From Bugula neritina (taxonomy: Eukaryota > Bryozoa > Gymnolaemata > Cheilostomatida > Bugulidae), in contig OZ037765.1 in the NCBI GenBank assembly GCA_964035545.1, positions 15,432,698 through 15,496,697 on the forward strand: 64,000 nt of DNA, written 5' to 3'. The first letter of the stretch is position 1; each line of letters opens with the position of its first letter. Shown here in pieces: positions 1 to 11,400 of the stretch. The translations under genes and the position numbers were made by a program. Under the pieces are notes generated by a model, which was not told where the DNA came from, searched no databases, and worked only from the letters and a program-made list of their open reading frames with translations.

Positions 1-634
1 ATATACTGGAACACACTGAAACATACAGCAACATACTGAAATATACTGCGACACATTGAGATATACTGCAACATACTGAAATATGCTGTAGTATGCTGAA
101 ATACACTGCAACACACTGAGGTATACTGTAAAATACAGAAATATACTGTAACATACTGAAACATCTGTCAACATACTGAAATGTACTGCAACATGCTGAA
201 ATATATTGCAACATACTGAAATACACTGTAACATACTCAATTACACTGCAACAAACTGCAACATACTGAAATACGCTTTAACATATTGAAATACGCTCCA
301 ACACATTAAAAGATACTGCAACATACTGAAACATACGGCAACATACTGAAATATACTGCAACGCATTGAAATATACTGCAACATACTGAAATATGCTGTA
401 GAATACTGAAATACACTGCAACACACTGAAGTATACTGTAATATACAGAACTGTACTGTAAAATACTGTAACATACGGCAACATACTGAAACACACCGCA
501 ACATACTGCAACATAGTGCAACATACTGAATTACACTGTAACATATTCAAATACACTGCAATACATATACATTTACTGCAACACACTGAAACATACTGCA
601 ACATACTGAGATATACTGCAACATATCGAAGTAT
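1..634. repeat. Satellite A array, block 1 (10/20-bp unit)
   Basis: Tandem array of 10-bp units that alternate roughly as ACTGAAATAT and ACTGCAACAT, giving a 20-bp dimer. Common variants replace T by C in the spacer (TACACTG, CACACTG) or C by T (CTGTAAC). The array enters from the left window edge and stops at the CACAG terminus of the first S element. Units are diverged from each other by point changes but keep the 10-bp register. No gene is seen in it. The open frames on the minus strand follow from the repeat unit. Confidence 0.95.
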
Positions 635-805
635 CACAGTTGGTTTAAGGTCATTACTTTCCAGATTCAGGCACTGCTTTATGTTATATATAAACGGTTT
701 CCAGGAGATAGCTCGAACAGTTTTTGTCTCACATTAATACATTTTACATGAAAAGATAGCTCTTGCATTCCTCTTTCATATACTTTTTTAATTTTTCAAT
801 AAAAA
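635..805 (+). repeat. S1 left terminal inverted repeat
   Basis: The first 16 bases are a perfect inverted match to the last 16 of the element. Further in, the match is interrupted by small indels but picks up again at GATAGCTCGAACAG (about 708-721) and at ATGAAAAGATAGC. Equivalent left ends start at 26180, 40843 and 47082. Copies 2-4 read TTAGTTT where this copy reads TTGGTTT. Confidence 0.8.
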
Positions 806-1529
806 ATTTTCTGAGAAAGTTGTTGCATAATAAGTAAAATTTTACACCCTCCATGTTCCACTGCTGTAGCACAGGGGATCCATTTTACAAAGTTTAAAAG
901 TTAAACTTGACATTCCTTGATATGTTTTCTCTAATATACTTTCTTTGTTTTTTGAAATTCTGTTTATGCTCTTCACAATTTGGTAAAAACATACACCATT
1001 TTTCAAGTTTCACTGCAATTTTCTAAATTCTTCATATGGTGGTTCTAGCTACGCTCCTGTGACTAATTATAACATTCCTAGTACGTTTGCCGCTCTGCGC
1101 TATCACAATAACATATAGTACCCTCTCGCACAAATTGGCAATCTATTGGATTTCTGCCAATATAATGTTCCCTGTTTTACTTTAGCACTCAGCTGAATCA
1201 TCTCACTAGTTACAATAATATATTGAAAATGCCTCAGCACAACACAATTCTTTGTTTGTTTGGCAGAGTTAATTTCAGCTAAATCACTTCACTTTACAGT
1301 CTTGTCAGTAAAGGTCTGTCTATAGTGCAGCAGGTGCACTTTCAGTTTCTCTAATTCACATATAATTATTTTAAGTACATTGTATTCTATAAGATCAATT
1401 TAAAGTTTAGTCCAGTGTTCAGTATCTAATTATTATGCATGTATGTTGTCTTACTGTTGAACAAAAGTTAAAAAAACTTTACAATTATAGCCATATTTAT
1501 TATACATGCGTAGGATTTGCATAAGTTGA

Positions 1530-1610
1530 CAAAAAAATTGCAACAAAACAGGGTTGAACCATGACCACCCAACTCGTCACTGACGCCTCTAACCTCTGGA
1601 CCACGCTTTT
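1530..1610 (-). promoter_or_regulatory. tRNA-like Pol III A/B box pair, minus strand, in S1
   Basis: On the minus strand, TGGTCCAGAGGTTAGAGG (ending near 1603) resembles a tRNA D-arm A box. GGTTCAACCC (1551-1560) is a close B box, about 35 nt downstream. A run of seven T (complement of 1531-1537) follows and would suit Pol III termination. The T-arm can pair only four bases and the D-stem is weak, so this is a tRNA-derived relic or SINE-type head, not a working tRNA. The same pair occurs in every S copy. Confidence 0.5.
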
Positions 1611-2350
1611 ATCTTTTATCTATATGAGTAACTATCATTACATAAATATTTCGCGCGCAAATGGGTTATAATTATTAGGCTGTCAATTCATGTTGATAGC
1701 AGTGAACTGTTGCAATAGTCTCGGGTTACTAGCAAAGCTAATGGTTTTGAACAAATAACCCAAAAGTTTAAAAATAAGTAGCTTGCATATTACTAGCTAC
1801 AAAAACGGGTCTGAAATAGACTGGTAAAGCAAGCTCTTATTGTAGAGTTTGCAGATGTGCTCTAAAATAAAACTTAAACTGTATGCTATTACATAAGTAT
1901 TTGTATGCGAGAGATAAATGGACATTACTGAGTTTCTGGAAAACAACATACTTGAAGTTAACTTTGACAATGGTGTGTTATTTTCATCATAGCTAGCCTA
2001 TAGCATAAATCTCTAATCATATGAATCTTTATGAAGCCCACAGCTCATGTAAGGGTGGCAATGTAATTTGAAACGAACAATTATGTTGCTGCATTGTGTC
2101 TAAGGTATATTAGAGAGCAGAATTTGGTTTTACTAGCCTACCCCAACGGCATTCTACAATGCAGCTTATATGCTGGCAGTTGTAATAAGTACTGCCAATA
2201 GCAAGGTTACTATCACTGCTAGCTCTGTGCAGTATGTAACCTCTTGAATAATTGCGCCAATTTTAAACTCTTGGAAGTTGGCCAAGTTATCATATCGCAA
2301 CCAGCCACTGGAGACAAAGCATCAGAGCTATTCATATAATATTATACTGA

Positions 2351-2430
2351 TGCACTTGGTAGCAAAGTGGCTAATCTAATATAGTTCATAGTTCAACACC
2401 CTTTACTTTGGGAATACAGCCTCTTTTTTT
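2351..2430 (+). promoter_or_regulatory. tRNA-like Pol III A/B box pair, plus strand, in S1
   Basis: TAGCAAAGTGG (2360-2370; TAGCAGAGTGG in the other copies) fits the A-box pattern. AGTTCAACACC (2390-2400) is a weaker B-box match 30 nt later. A T7 run at 2424-2430 lies where a Pol III terminator would fall. It faces away from the minus-strand pair about 0.75 kb to its left. The B box departs from GGTTCAANNCC at its first base and the arms do not fold well, so the call is tentative. Confidence 0.33.
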
Positions 2431-2526
2431 GGGTTTACCTAACAAAGCATGAAAATATCTAAACTAATATTCTGATAATTTAGAGGTACATTTTGAAAAC
2501 TAGGTTAATTGCACTTGTTTGCACAA

Positions 2527-2614
2527 CAATAATAAAATAGATATTATGCAGTATAATAAAAACACACATAATACTATATAATATATTATAATGATAATAA
2601 TATAATATTATAAG
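2527..2614. other. AT-rich block in S1
   Basis: About 88 bp of nearly pure A/T with short self-complementary stretches (ATAATATATTATAAT, AATATAATATTATAA). It is preserved almost unchanged in all four S copies (also near 29398-29484, 42758-42844 and 50282-50368). It could unwind easily or act as a matrix-attachment or replication-type element, but nothing in the sequence decides this. Confidence 0.6.
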
Positions 2615-3004
2615 TACCATTACTGCATTTTATAACTCACATGGTTGCCAAAAAAATGTATCACAAATGCTGTAATTATAAATCGAAAATAGAACTAGCT
2701 AGGCAGCAGGTTAGAATAGAGTAAATTTTTAAAACATGAAATCATGATTTGACTATTGTTTTATTTAGGCCAACCAACCTAGGAATACAATATTGGGTTT
2801 TAGCTGACAGTTTATAACAATTAGCTTTTGAGCCAGCAGCACTGGCACTTGTGAAGTATAGGCAAAGTTAGTGAAGCGAGACTAACGAGCATTCAAATAC
2901 AAGGCATATTGAGACGCAATAACAAGTCAGGAGCGTATAAATTGAAAAGAATGTGGAAGGGGGACTATGTTTTTCAACAAGCTATAACTTAAACATGAAT
3001 TGGC

Positions 3005-3180
3005 TTTTGAAAAAAATAAAAAAGTATATTGGAGAACATAAGTTTCTTTATCTTTTCATATTTTTTTTGTTCCTGTGACATTCAACCTGTTCGAGCTATC
3101 AGTGGAACATTGTTCATATAGAACATAAAGCACCTGGCAAAGAGCCAGAAAATGAAAAGTATGACCTTAAACCAACTGTG
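3005..3180 (-). repeat. S1 right terminal inverted repeat
   Basis: Reverse complement of the left end with indels. CTGTTCGAGCTATC near 3089-3102 pairs with the left-end GATAGCTCGAACAG. The terminal CCTTAAACCAACTGTG pairs exactly with the left terminus. Equivalent right ends stop at 30051, 43413 and 50936. Confidence 0.8.
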
Positions 3181-6097
3181 TTTTAGGCATTTTTTAGCAC
3201 ATTTAGGCACTTTAAGCACATTTAGGCACTTTTAGGCACTTTTAGTCACTTTTTACCACACTTAGGCACTATTAGCACATTTAGGCACATTTAGGCACTT
3301 TTAGGCACTTTCCAGCACATTTGGGCACTTTTAGCACATTTAGGCACTTTTAGGCACATTTTAGCACATTTGGGCACTTTTCAGCACATTTAGGCACTTT
3401 TAGCACATTTGGGCACATTTAGGCACTGTTTAGCACTTTTAGGCACTTTCCAGCACATTTGGGCACTTTTAGCACATTTAGGCACTTTAAGGCACTTTTT
3501 AGAAGATTTGGGCACTTTTAGGCACTTTCCAGCACATTTGGGCACTTTTAGCACATTTAGGCACTTTTAGCACATTTAGGCACATTTAGGCACTTTTAAG
3601 CACTTTCCAGCACATTTGGGCACTTTTAGCACATTTAGGCACATTTAGGCACTTTTTAGCACATTTAGGCACTTTTAGGCACTTTCCAGCACATTTGGGC
3701 AGTTTTAGCACATTTAGGCACTTTTTAGCACATTTAGGCACTTTTTAGCCTATTTAGGCATTTTTTAGCACATTTAGGCACTTTTTAGCACATTTTGGCA
3801 CTTTCAGCACACTTAGGCACATTTCGGCACTTTTTAGCACATTTGGGCACTTTCCAGCACATTTGGGCACTTTTAGCACATTTGGGCACATTTAGGCACT
3901 TTTTAGCACATTTAGGCACTTTTCAGCACATTTAGGCGCTTTTAGGCACTTTCCAGCACATTTGGGCACTTTTAGCACATTTAGGCACATTTAGGCACTT
4001 TTTAGCACATTTAGGCACTTTTAGGCACTTTCCAGCACATTTGGGCACTTTTAGCACACTTAGGCACTTTTTAGCACATTTAGGCCCTTTTTAGCCTATT
4101 TAGGCATTTTTTAGCACATTTAGGCACTTTTTAGCACATTTTGGCACTTTCAGCACACCTAGGCACATTTAGGCACTTTTTAGCACATTTGGGCACTTTC
4201 CAGCACATTTGGGCACTTTTAGCACATTTGGCACATTTAGGCACTTTTTAGCACATTTGGGCACTTTTCAGCACATTTAGGCGCTTTTAGCACATTTAGG
4301 CACATTTAGGCACTGTTTAGTACATTTAGGCACTTTTAGGGACTTTCCAGCACATTTGGGAGCTTTTAGCACATTTAGGCACTTTTAGCACATTTAGGCA
4401 CATTTAGGCACTTTTAGGCACTTTCCAGCACATTTGGGCACTTTTAGGGACTTTCCAGCACATTTGGGAGCTTTTAGCACATTTAGGCACTTTTAGCACA
4501 TTTAGGCACATTTAGGCACTTTTAGGCACTTTCCAGCACATTTGGGCACTTTTAGCACATTTAGGCACTTTTAGGCACTTTGTACCACATTTGGGGATTT
4601 TTCAGCACATTTAGGCACTTTTAGCACATTTGGGCACATTTAGGCACTGTTTAGCACTTTTAGGCACTTTTAGGCACTTTCCAGCACATTTGGGCACTTT
4701 TAGCACATTTAGGCACATTTAGGCACTTTTTAGCACATTTAGGCACTTTTAGGCACTTTCCAGCACATTTGGGCACTTTTAGCACACTTAGGCACTTTTT
4801 AGCACATTTAGGCACTTTTTAGCCTATTTAGGCATTTTTTAGCACATTTAGGCACTTTTTAGCACATTTTGGCACTTTCAGCACATTTGGGCACTTTTAG
4901 CACATTTGGGCACATTTCAGCACATTTAGGCGCTTTTAGCACATTTAGGCACTTTTCAGCACATTTAGGCACTTTTAGGCACTTTCCAGCACATTTGGCC
5001 ACTTTTAGCACATTTAGGCACTTTTAGCACATTTAGGCACATTTAGGCACTTTTAGGCACTTTCCAGCACATTTGGGCACTTTTAGCACATTTAGGCACA
5101 TTTAGGCACTTTTCAGCACATTTAGGCACTTTTAGCACATTTAGGCACTTATTACCACATTTAGGCACTTTTTAGCACATTTAGGCACTTTTAGCATATT
5201 TAGGCACATTTAGGCACATTTAGGCACTTTTAGCACATTTAGGCACATTTAGGCACTTTTAGGCACTTTCCAGCACATTTAGGCACTTTTAGCACATTTA
5301 GGCACATTTAGGCACTTTTCAGCACATTTAGGCACTTTTAGCACATTTAGGCACATTCAGGCACTTTTTAGCACATTTAGGCACTTTTTAGCACATTTAG
5401 GCACTTTTAGCATATTTAGGCACATTTAGGCACTTTTTAGCACATTTAGGCTCTTTTTCAGCCTATTTGGGCATTTTTTAGCATATTGAGGCACTTTTTA
5501 GCACATTTCGGCACTTTCAGCACATTTAGGCACATTTAGGCACTTTTTAGCACATTTGGGCACTTTCCAGCACATTTGGGCACTTTTAGCACATTTGGGC
5601 ACATTTAGGCACTTTTTAGCACATTTAGGCACTTTTCAGCACATTTAGGCACTTTTAGCACATTGAGGCGCATTTAGGCACTGTTTAGCACATTTAGGCA
5701 CTTTTAGGCACTTTCCAGCACATTTGGGCACTTTTAGCACATTTAGGTACTTTTAGCACATTTAGGCACTTTTAGCACATTTAGTCACTTTTAGGCACTT
5801 TCCAGCACATTTAGGCACTTTTAGCACATTTAGGCACATTTAGGCATTTTTTAGCACATTTAGGCCTTTTTAAGCACCTTTAGGCACTTTTAGTACATTT
5901 AGGCACTTTTTAGCACATTTAGGCATTTTTAGTACATTTAGGCATATTAAGACTTTTTTAGGCACTTTTAGGCACTTTTTAGCACATTTAGGCACTTTTG
6001 GCCCATTTAGGCACTTTTAGGCATTTTTTAGCACATTTAGGCACTTTTAGCACATTTAGGCACTTTTAGGCACTTTTTAGCACACTTAGGCACTATT

Positions 6098-6297
6098 NNN
6101 NNNNNNNNNNNNNNNNNNNNNNNNNNNNNNNNNNNNNNNNNNNNNNNNNNNNNNNNNNNNNNNNNNNNNNNNNNNNNNNNNNNNNNNNNNNNNNNNNNNN
6201 NNNNNNNNNNNNNNNNNNNNNNNNNNNNNNNNNNNNNNNNNNNNNNNNNNNNNNNNNNNNNNNNNNNNNNNNNNNNNNNNNNNNNNNNNNNNNNNNN
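6098..6297. other. Assembly gap, 200 N
   Basis: Exactly 200 undetermined bases inside satellite B, with array sequence on both sides. The round length suggests a placeholder, so the true array length here is unknown. Confidence 0.99.
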
Positions 6298-8235
6298 GCA
6301 CATTTGGGCACTTTTAGCTCATTTAGGCACTTTTTAGCACATTTAGGCACTTTTAGCACATTTGGGCACATTTAGGCACTTTTTAGCACATTCAGGCACT
6401 TTTCAGCACATTCAGGCACATTTAGGCACTTTTTAGCACATTTAGGCACTTTTAGTACATTTAGGCATATTAAGACTTTTTTAGGCACTTTTAGGCACTT
6501 TTTAGCACATTTAGGCACTTTTGGCCCATTTAGGCATTTTTTAGCACATTTAGGCACTTTTAGCACATTTAGGCACTATTAGGCTCTTTTAGGCACTTTT
6601 TAGCACACTTAGGCACTATTAGCACATTTAGGCACATTTAGGCACTTTTAGGCACTTTCGAGCACATTTGGGCACTTTTAGCACATTTAGGCACTTTTAG
6701 GCACTTTTTAGCACATTTGGGCACTTTTTAGCACATTTAGGCACTTTGTAGCACATTTAGGCACTTTTTAGCACATTTAGGCACTTTTAGCACATTTGGG
6801 CACATTTAGGCACTGTTTAGCACTTTTAGGCACTTTCCAGCACATTTGGGCACTTTTAGCACATTTAGGCACTTTTAGGCACTTTTTAGCACATTTGGGC
6901 ACTTTTAGGCACTTTCCAGCACATTTGGGCACTTTTAGCACATTTAGGCACTTTTAGCACATTTAGGCACATTTAGGCACTTTTAGGCACTTTCCAGCAC
7001 ATTTGGGCACTTTTAGCACATTTAGGCACATTTAGGCACTTTTTAGCACATTTAGGCACTTTTAGGCACTTTCCAGCACATTTGGGCACTTTTAGCACAT
7101 TTAGGCACTTTTTAGCACATTTGACACTTTTTAGCCTATTTGGGCATTTGTTAGCACATTTAGGCACTTTTTAGCACACTTTGGCACTTTCAGCACACTT
7201 AGGCACATTTAGGCACTTTTTAGCACATTTAGGCACTTTTCGGCACTTTCCAGCACATTTGGGCACTTTTAGCACATTTAAGCAATTTTTAGCACATTTT
7301 GGCACTTTTTAGCACATTTGGGCACTTTACAGCACATTTAGGCACTTTTAGCACATTTAGGCACATTTAGGCACTGCTTAGCACATTTAGGCACTTTTAG
7401 GCACTTTCCAGCACATTTGGGCACTTTTAGCACATTTAGGCACTTTTAGGCACTTTTTAGCACATTTGGGCACTTTTTAGCACATTTAGGCACCTTTTAG
7501 CACATTTAGGCACTTTTTAGCACTTTTAGGCACTTTCCAGCACATTTGGGCACTTTTAGCACATTTAGGCACTTTTTAGCACATTTGGGCACTTTTTAGC
7601 ACATTTGGGCACTTTCCAGCACATTTGGGCACTTTTAGCACATTTCGGCACTTTTAGCACATTTAGGCACATTTAGGCACTTTTAGCCACTTTCCAGCAC
7701 ATTTGGGCTCTTTTAGCACATTTAGGCAATTTTTAGCACGTTTTGGCACTTTTTAGCACATTTGGGCACTTTTCAGCACATTTAGGCACTTTTAGCACAT
7801 TTAGGCACATTTAGGCACTGTTTAGCACATTTAGGCACTTTTAGGCACTTTCAAGCACATTTGTGCACTTTTAGCACATTTGGGCACATTTAGGCACTGT
7901 TTAGCACTTTTAGGCACTTTTAGGCACTTTCCAGCACATTTGGGCACTTTTAGCACATTTAGGCACTTTTTAGCACATTTGGGCACTTTTCAGCACATTT
8001 AGGCGCTTTTAGCACATTTAGGCACATTAGCACTTTTCAGCACATTTAGGCACTTTTAGGTCTTTTCCAGCACATTTGGGCACTTTTAGCACATTTAGGC
8101 ACTTTTAGCACATTTAGGCACATTTAGGCACTTTTAGGCACTTTCCAGCACATTTGGGCACTTTTAGCTCATTTAGGCACTTTTTAGCACATTTAAGCAC
8201 TTTTAGGCACTTTCCAGCACATTTGGGCACTTTTA
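6298..8235. repeat. Satellite B long duplication, first copy
   Basis: Sequence just right of the gap reappears at about 14050-15988, shifted by 7,752 bp (7,753 after a 1-bp indel). Marker oddities such as GGCATATTAAGAC and GGCCCATTTAGG keep their spacing. The left limit is hidden by the gap. Confidence 0.8.
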
Positions 8236-8499
8236 GCACATTTAGGCACTTTTTAGCACATTTGGGCACTTTTAGCACATTTGGGCACTTTGTAGCATAT
8301 TTAGGCACTTTTTAGCACATTTAGGCACTTTTAGCACATTTGGGCACATTTAGGCACTGTTTAGCACTTTTAGGCACTTTCCAGCACATTTGGGCACTTT
8401 TAGCACATTTAGGCACTTTTAGGCACTTTTTAGCACATTTGGGCATTTTTAGGCACTTTCCAGCACATTTGGGCACTTTTAGCACATTTAGGCACTTTT

Positions 8500-11400
8500 A
8501 GCACATTTAGGCACATTTAGGCACTTTTAGGCACTTTCCAGCACATTTGGGCACTTTTAGCACATTTAGGCACATTTAGGCACTTTTTAGCACATTTAGG
8601 CACTTTTAGGCACTTTCCAGCACATTTGGGCACTTTTAGCACATTTAGGCACTTTTAGGCACTTTTTAGCACATTTGGGCACTTTTTAGCACATTTAGGC
8701 ACCTTTTAGCACATTTAGGCACTTTTTAGCACTTTTAGGCACTTTCCAGCACATTTGGGCACTTTTAGCACATTTAGGCACTTTTTAGCACATTTGGGCA
8801 CTTTTTAGCACATTTGGGCACTTTTCAGCACATTTAGGCGCTTTTAGCACATTTAGGCACATTTAGGCACTTTTTAGCACATTTGGGCACTTTTTAGCAC
8901 ATTTGGGCACTTTTCAGCACATTTAGGCGCTTTTAGCACATTTAGGCACATTTAGGCACTTTTCAGCACATTTAGGCACTTTTAGGCACTTTCCAGCACA
9001 TTTGGGCACTTTTAGCACATTTGGGCACTTTTAGCACATTTGGGCACATTTAGGCACTGTTTAGCACTTTTAGGCACTTTCCAGCACATTTAAGCACTTT
9101 TAGGCACCTTTTAGCACATTTGGGCACTTTTTAGCACATTTGGGCACTTTTCAGCACATTTAGGCGCTTTTAGCACATTTAGGCACATTTAGGCACTTTT
9201 CAGCACATTTAGGCACTTTTAGGCACTTTCCAGCACATTTGGGCACTTTTAGCACATTTCGGCACTTTTAGCACATTTAGGCACATTTAGGCACTTTTAG
9301 CCACTTTCCAGCACATTTGGGCTCTTTTAGCACATTTAGGCAATTTTTAGAACGTTTTGGCACTTTTTAGCACATTTGGGCACTTTTCAGCACATTTAGG
9401 CACTTTTAGCACATTTAGGCACATTTAGGCACTGTTTAGCACATTTAGGCACTTTTAGGCATTTTCCAGCACATTTGTGCACTTTTAGCACATTTGGGCA
9501 CATTTAAGCACTGTTTAGCACTTTTAGGCACTTTTAGGCACTTTCCAGCACATTTGGGCGCTTTTAGCACATTTAGGCACATTTAGGCACTTTTAGCACA
9601 TTTAGGCACATTTAGGCACTTTTAGGCACTTTCCAGCACATTTGGGCACTTTTAGCTCATTTAGGCACTTTTTAGCACATTTAGGCACTTTTAGGCACTT
9701 TTCAGCACGTTTGGGCACTTTTAGCACATTTAGGCACTTTTTAGCACATTTAGGCACTTTTTAGCCTACTTGGGCATTTTTTAGCACATTTAGGCACTTT
9801 TTAGCACATTTCGGCACTTTCAGCACACTTAGGCACATTTAGGCATTTTTTAGCACATTTGGGCACTTTCCAGCACATTTGGGCACTTTTAGCACATTTG
9901 GGCACATTTAGGCACTTTTTAGCACATTTAGGCACTTTTCAGCACATTCAGGCACATTTAGGCACTTTTTAGCACATTTAGGCACTTTTAGTACATTTAG
10001 GCACATTTAGGCACCTTTCAGCACATTTAGGCACTTTTCGGTCCTTTCCAGCACATTAGGGCACTTTTAGCACATTTAGGCACTTTTAGCACATTTAGGC
10101 ACTTTTAGGCACTTTTAGGCACTTTCCAGCACATTTGGGCACTTTTAGCTCATTTAGGCACTTTTTAGCACATTTAGGCACTTTTAGCACATTTGGGCAC
10201 ATTTAGGCACTTTTTAGCACATTCAGGCACTTTTCAGCACATTCAGGCACATTTAGGCACTTTTTAGCACATTTAGGCACTTTTAGTACATTTAGGCATA
10301 TTAAGACTTTTTTAGGCACTTTTAGGCACTTTTTAGCACATTTAGGCACTTTTGGCCCATTTAGGCATTTTTTAGCACATTTAGGCACTTTTAGCACATT
10401 TAGGCACTATTAGGCTCTTTTAGGCACTTTTTAGCACACTTAGGCACTATTAGCACATTTAGGCACATTTAGGCACTTTTAGGCACTTTCGAGCACATTT
10501 GGGCACTTTTAGCACATTTAGGCACTTTTAGGCACTTTTTAGAACATTTGGGCACTTTTTAGCACATTTAGGCACTTTGTAGCACATTTAGGCACTTTTT
10601 AGCACATTTAGGCACTTTTAGCACATTTGGGCACATTTAGGCACTGTTTAGCACTTTTAGGCACTTTCCAGCACATTTGGGCACTTTTAGCACATTTAGG
10701 CACTTTTAGGCACTTTTTAGCACATTTGGGCACTTTTAGGCACTTTCCAGCACATTTGGGCACTTTTAGCACATTTAGGCACTTTTAGCACATTTAGGCA
10801 CATTTAGGCACTTTTAGGCACTTTCCAGCACATTTGGGCACTTTTAGCTCATTTAGGCACATTTAGGCACTTTTTAGCACATTTAGGCACTTTTAGGCAC
10901 TTTCCAGCACATTTGGGCACTTTAGCACATTTAGGCACTTTTTAGCACATTTGACACTTTTTAGCCTATTTGGGCACTTTACAGCACATTTAGGCACTTT
11001 TAGCACATTTAGGCACATTTAGGCACTGCTTAGCACATTTAGGCACTTTTAGGCACTTTCCAGCACATTTGGGCACTTTTAGCACATTTAGGCACTTTTA
11101 GGCACTTTTTAGCACATTTGGGCACTTTTTAGCACATTTAGGCACCTTTTAGCACATTTAGGCACTTTTTAGCACTTTTAGGCACTTTCCAGCACATTTG
11201 GGCACTTTTAGCACATTTAGGCACTTTTTAGCACATTTGGGCACTTTTTAGCACATTTGGGCACTTTCCAGCACATTTGGGCACTTTTAGCACATTTCGG
11301 CACTTTTAGCACATTTAGGCACATTTAGGCACTTTTAGCCACTTTCCAGCACATTTGGGCTCTTTTAGCACATTTAGGCAATTTTTAGCACGTTTTGGCA

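Larger units (their letters stand above)
635..3180 (+). mobile_element. S element copy 1 (S1), non-autonomous TIR transposon
   Basis: A 2,546-bp non-satellite segment that recurs three more times in the window at high identity and in the same orientation. It starts CACAGTTGGTTTAAGG and ends with the inverted form CCTTAAACCAACTGTG. Similarity between the two ends continues imperfectly for about 170 bp: both contain GATAGCTCGAACAG (or its complement), ATGAAAAGATA and ATATACTTTTTTA. No frame long enough for a transposase is present. Internal parts are a minus-strand and a plus-strand tRNA-like promoter and an AT-rich block. Its left neighbour is satellite A and its right neighbour satellite B, so its flanks no longer match each other and no target duplication can be read here. 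Superfamily is not assigned. Confidence 0.85.

Noticed and set aside
516-737. 73-codon plus-strand frame
   Set aside because: Crosses from satellite A into the S1 terminal repeat, which no real gene would be expected to do here.
1530-1610. Functional tRNA gene
   Set aside because: The acceptor stem does not pair, the D-stem and T-stem are weak, and the boxes mutate freely between S copies.
635-3180. S as an LTR retrotransposon or Helitron
   Set aside because: Its ends are inverted, not direct, repeats and give a 2-bp target duplication. There is no polyprotein or Rep/helicase coding and no Helitron 3' hairpin pattern.
3080-3180. Satellite A derived from the S right terminal repeat
   Set aside because: Only short AT-rich words are shared (such as GAACAT), far weaker than the satellite B resemblance to the left end.
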